DNA of 24,752 nt from Chelonobacter sp006228105 (GTDB lineage: Bacteria; Pseudomonadota; Gammaproteobacteria; Enterobacterales; Pasteurellaceae). This document shows, in pieces, positions 22,921-24,752 of the stretch; within the stretch, counting starts at the first letter, position 1; the number at the start of each line of letters is the position of its first letter. The position numbers were made by a program, and so were the translations under genes. Where the stretch lies: NCBI RefSeq assembly GCF_006228105.1, contig NZ_VDHH01000108.1; one strand, given 5' to 3'. The notes under the pieces are model-generated. The model saw only the letters and a program-made list of their open reading frames with translations, was not told where the DNA came from and made no database searches.

Positions 22921-22965
22921 TTGACAAAGTGCGGTTGGCAAGTAAGAATAACCCCACGCTATACT
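22921..22965 (+). promoter_or_regulatory. leu operon promoter region
   Basis: TTGACA at 22921-22926 is a perfect -35, with AAGAAT at 22944-22949 as its -10 (17-bp spacer). An alternative pair is TTGGCA (22935-22940) with TATACT (22960-22965) at a long 19-bp spacer. Either would begin transcription about 15-32 nt before the leader peptide start. A USS (22927-22935) lies directly after the first -35, inside the promoter. Confidence 0.55.
22927..22935 (+). repeat. DNA uptake signal in the leu promoter
   Basis: Exact AAGTGCGGT with an additional upstream A, located between the -35 TTGACA and the candidate -10, an unusual place for a USS. Confidence 0.88.
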
Positions 22966-22987
22966 TTGAACTGTTTTGGATATCAAG

Positions 22988-23038
22988 ATGAATTTCCCGT
23001 TTGCTACTTTTTCTCTCCTCCTCTTGCTCACAAATTAA
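22988..23038 (+). CDS. leuL: leu operon leader peptide
   Basis: This 16-residue peptide, MNFPFATFSLLLLLTN, has five leucine codons in a row (CTC CTC CTC TTG CTC, 23015-23029) and then a stop at 23036-23038. A GGA lies 8 bases before the ATG. It precedes a Rho-independent terminator and leuA, so it is the leucine-sensing leader peptide of a classic attenuator: ribosome stalling at the Leu codons when charged tRNA-Leu is scarce allows readthrough. It is longer in Leu codons than the four-Leu E. coli LeuL. Confidence 0.92.
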   Translation: MNFPFATFSLLLLLTN

Positions 23039-23118
23039 TTGTGCGGCTTGACTGTGGCAGATGATTGGCAAATGACAGTTAACAAGATTTTAAACCCGCA
23101 CAACGTTGCGGGTTTTTT
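23029..23118 (+). promoter_or_regulatory. leu attenuator: antiterminator and terminator
   Basis: Terminator: AAACCCGCA (23092-23100) pairs with TGCGGGTTT (23107-23115), loop CAACGT, then T to 23118. Antiterminator: TTGTGCGG (23039-23046, just after the leuL stop) is the exact complement of CCGCACAA (23096-23103), so its pairing breaks the terminator. Protector: CACAA (23029-23033, in the last Leu and Thr codons) can pair with TTGTG (23039-23043). A ribosome stalled on the Leu codons would cover the protector and free the antiterminator; a ribosome at the stop would cover the antiterminator and let the terminator form. Leucine shortage should therefore raise leuA expression. Confidence 0.88.
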
Positions 23119-23128
23119 GCATTTATAA

Positions 23129-23137
23129 ACCGCACTT
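23129..23137 (-). repeat. DNA uptake signal between the leu attenuator and leuA
   Basis: ACCGCACTT, the USS on the - strand, about 30 bases before the leuA ATG. It has no inverted partner close by. Confidence 0.88.
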
Positions 23138-23165
23138 TGGGCAATATCAATATAAGGAAAATGTG

Positions 23166-24719
23166 ATGAATGATAATGTGATTATTTTTGATACCACCTT
23201 GCGTGATGGCGAACAGGCATTGAGTGCCAGTTTAACGGTGAAAGAGAAATTGCAAATTGCCTTGGCGCTGGAGCGTTTGGGGGTGGACGTGATGGAAGTA
23301 GGCTTCCCGGTTTCGTCTTCCGGCGATTTTGAATCGGTGCGCACCATCGGACAGCATATCAAAAACTCGGTGGTGTGCGGGCTGTCACGGGCAGTGGACA
23401 AAGATATTGATGCGGTGTACCAAGCCTTGAAAGACGCAGAACGTTTTCGTATTCATACCTTTATCGCCAGTTCCGCCTTGCATGTGGAAGCCAAACTGAA
23501 AAGCACCTTTGACGATGTGGTTGAGCGTGCGGTGAGAGCGGTGAAACGTGCCAGAAATTACACCAACGACGTAGAATTTTCCTGCGAAGATGCAGGGCGT
23601 ACCGGTATTGATAATATTTGTCGTATTGTGGAAGCAGCGATTAATGCCGGCGCAACCACGGTGAATATTCCCGATACTGTCGGTTTCTGCCTGCCGACTG
23701 AATATGGCAATATTATCCATCAAGTGATGAACCGAGTGCCGAATATCGATAAGGCGATTGTTTCGGTGCATTGCCACAACGATTTGGGCATGGCGACCGC
23801 TAACTCGTTGACGGCAGTGTTGAACGGGGCGCGTCAGATTGAATGTACCGTCAACGGCATCGGCGAACGTGCCGGCAATACCGCACTGGAAGAGGTGGTG
23901 ATGGCGATCAAAACCCGGCAGGATATGTTCAAGGTGGATACCCGAATTAACACCCAAGAGATTCACCGGGTCAGCCAAATGGTCAGCCAGCTATGCAATA
24001 TGCCGATTCAGCCGAATAAAGCGATTGTCGGGAAAAATGCGTTTTCGCATTCGTCAGGTATCCACCAAGATGGCATGCTGAAAAATAAAAATACTTACGA
24101 AATTATGTCACCGGAATCGATCGGCTTGAAAAAAGAGAAATTGAACCTGACCGCGCGTTCAGGGCGTGCCGCAGTGAAAGGGCATATGGCGGATATGGGC
24201 TATGCAGAGAGCGATTATGATTTGGATAACTTGTACGATGCTTTCTTGAAATTGGCAGATAAAAAAGGGCAAGTGTTCGACTACGATTTGGAAGCCTTGG
24301 CGTTTATTGATATGCAGCAGGGGGACGGCGATCGTTTGACCTTAGATAAAGTTTCCACGCATACAGCCAGTGATTTCCCGGCGACCTCTTTTGTACAATT
24401 ATTGTTGGATGGCGAGAAATTAAGCACAGTGTCCACCGGTGGTAATGGGCCGGTGGATGCGACCTATAATGCCATCTTGGCATTAACGGGTTTGGAGATT
24501 AAGATGTCGCATTACAATATTGTGGCAAAAGGCGAAGGCGCAGAAGCGTTAGGGCAAGTGGATATTGTGGTTGAATATGAAGGACGTAAATTCCACGGTG
24601 TCGGTCTTGCGACGGACATTGTAGAATCTTCAGCCCTTGCTTTAATCCACGCCATTAACGCAATTTACCGTGCGCACAAAGTGGCGGATTTAAAAGCGAA
24701 ACATATTCAAACAGTATAA
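23166..24719 (+). CDS. leuA: 2-isopropylmalate synthase
   Basis: LeuA condenses acetyl-CoA with 2-ketoisovalerate to 2-isopropylmalate, the first committed step of leucine synthesis. I choose ATG 23166 (MNDNVIIFDTTLRDGEQ), giving 517 residues (E. coli 523), with AAGGA at 23154-23158. An upstream in-frame TTG at 23106 falls inside the attenuator and would add 20 unrelated residues. The catalytic TIM barrel shows DTTLRDGEQ (9-17), the metal-binding HCHNDLG and GIGERAGNTALEEV. A linker holds HSSGIHQDGMLK, and the C-terminal third (about 390-517) is the leucine feedback domain (STGGNGPVDATYNAI, FHGVGLATDIVESSALALIHAIN). leuB or another leu gene would be expected after the window edge. Confidence 0.98.
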   Translation: MNDNVIIFDTTLRDGEQALSASLTVKEKLQIALALERLGVDVMEVGFPVSSSGDFESVRTIGQHIKNSVVCGLSRAVDKDIDAVYQALKDAERFRIHTFIASSALHVEAKLKSTFDDVVERAVRAVKRARNYTNDVEFSCEDAGRTGIDNICRIVEAAINAGATTVNIPDTVGFCLPTEYGNIIHQVMNRVPNIDKAIVSVHCHNDLGMATANSLTAVLNGARQIECTVNGIGERAGNTALEEVVMAIKTRQDMFKVDTRINTQEIHRVSQMVSQLCNMPIQPNKAIVGKNAFSHSSGIHQDGMLKNKNTYEIMSPESIGLKKEKLNLTARSGRAAVKGHMADMGYAESDYDLDNLYDAFLKLADKKGQVFDYDLEALAFIDMQQGDGDRLTLDKVSTHTASDFPATSFVQLLLDGEKLSTVSTGGNGPVDATYNAILALTGLEIKMSHYNIVAKGEGAEALGQVDIVVEYEGRKFHGVGLATDIVESSALALIHAINAIYRAHKVADLKAKHIQTV

Positions 24720-24731
24720 ACGTACCGTATA

Positions 24732-24752
24732 AATGTAGGGGCGGATTGCATC
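24732..24752. repeat. Possible start of an intergenic palindromic repeat, cut by the window edge
   Basis: The last bases read AAATGTAGGGGCGGATTGCATC. The GGGCGGAT-TGC-ATC part looks like the left arm and half of the right arm of a hairpin (GGGCGGAT ... ATCCGCCC) of the dispersed intergenic repeat type. Only part of it can be seen. Confidence 0.3.

Noticed and set aside
22880..23071. 63-codon open frame on the - strand across leuL and the leu promoter
   Set aside because: No motif and no ribosome site; it overlaps the well-supported leader peptide and promoter in antisense.
23106..23165. Upstream TTG start for leuA, adding 20 residues
   Set aside because: It lies within the attenuator hairpin; ATG 23166 has a ribosome site and matches LeuA.
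1..24752. Mobile element, prophage, CRISPR array, tRNA, rRNA or a novel defence or biosynthetic system
   Set aside because: No transposase, integrase, repeat-spacer pattern, cloverleaf or unknown gene cluster was seen; all genes are core or known respiratory genes.

Overview
The window comes from a gammaproteobacterium of the family Pasteurellaceae. I found at least 19 exact copies, counting both strands, of the 9-bp Haemophilus-type DNA uptake signal AAGTGCGGT / ACCGCACTT. Every protein is close to its Enterobacterales or Haemophilus counterpart in length and motifs. The signal is of the Haemophilus/Pasteurella/Aggregatibacter kind rather than the Actinobacillus pleuropneumoniae kind; I do not name a species. 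Almost the whole window is conserved core genome, and I see no phage, insertion sequence, CRISPR array, tRNA, rRNA or obviously novel multi-gene system.

Left part (1-12340, + strand): the end of an upstream unit (terminator), then secE-nusG-rplK-rplA-rplJ-rplL-rpoB-rpoC, the protein export / transcription elongation / ribosomal stalk / RNA polymerase cluster. Its spacers are rich in RNA structure: an L1-binding mimic before rplK, a multi-hairpin L10-type leader before rplJ, an attenuator plus two hairpins with the same 9-nt loop before rpoB, and an uptake-signal palindrome between rpoB and rpoC. A strong terminator follows rpoC.

Middle (12340-18260, + strand): nudC-hemE-yjaG, then hupA with its own terminator, then a DeoR-family regulator followed directly by glmS. 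From memory, the nudC-hemE-yjaG-hupA order matches E. coli, but the thi genes, rsd and nfi that lie among them there are absent, so nudC directly follows rpoC. The DeoR gene probably controls glmS and itself through TTTCG repeats in its leader.

Right part (18260-22650, - strand): a two-gene respiratory operon, torY (pentahaem c-type cytochrome) and torZ (Tat-exported molybdenum S-/N-oxide reductase, MtsZ-like), under a very good FNR site. Just upstream is a two-domain molybdate-binding protein (ModG-like) and a candidate ModE site, so molybdenum handling sits beside the molybdoenzyme.

Right end (22920-24752, + strand): the leucine operon start, with a promoter region, a 16-residue leader peptide carrying five consecutive Leu codons (leuL), a terminator/antiterminator switch, and leuA. 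The next gene lies outside the window.
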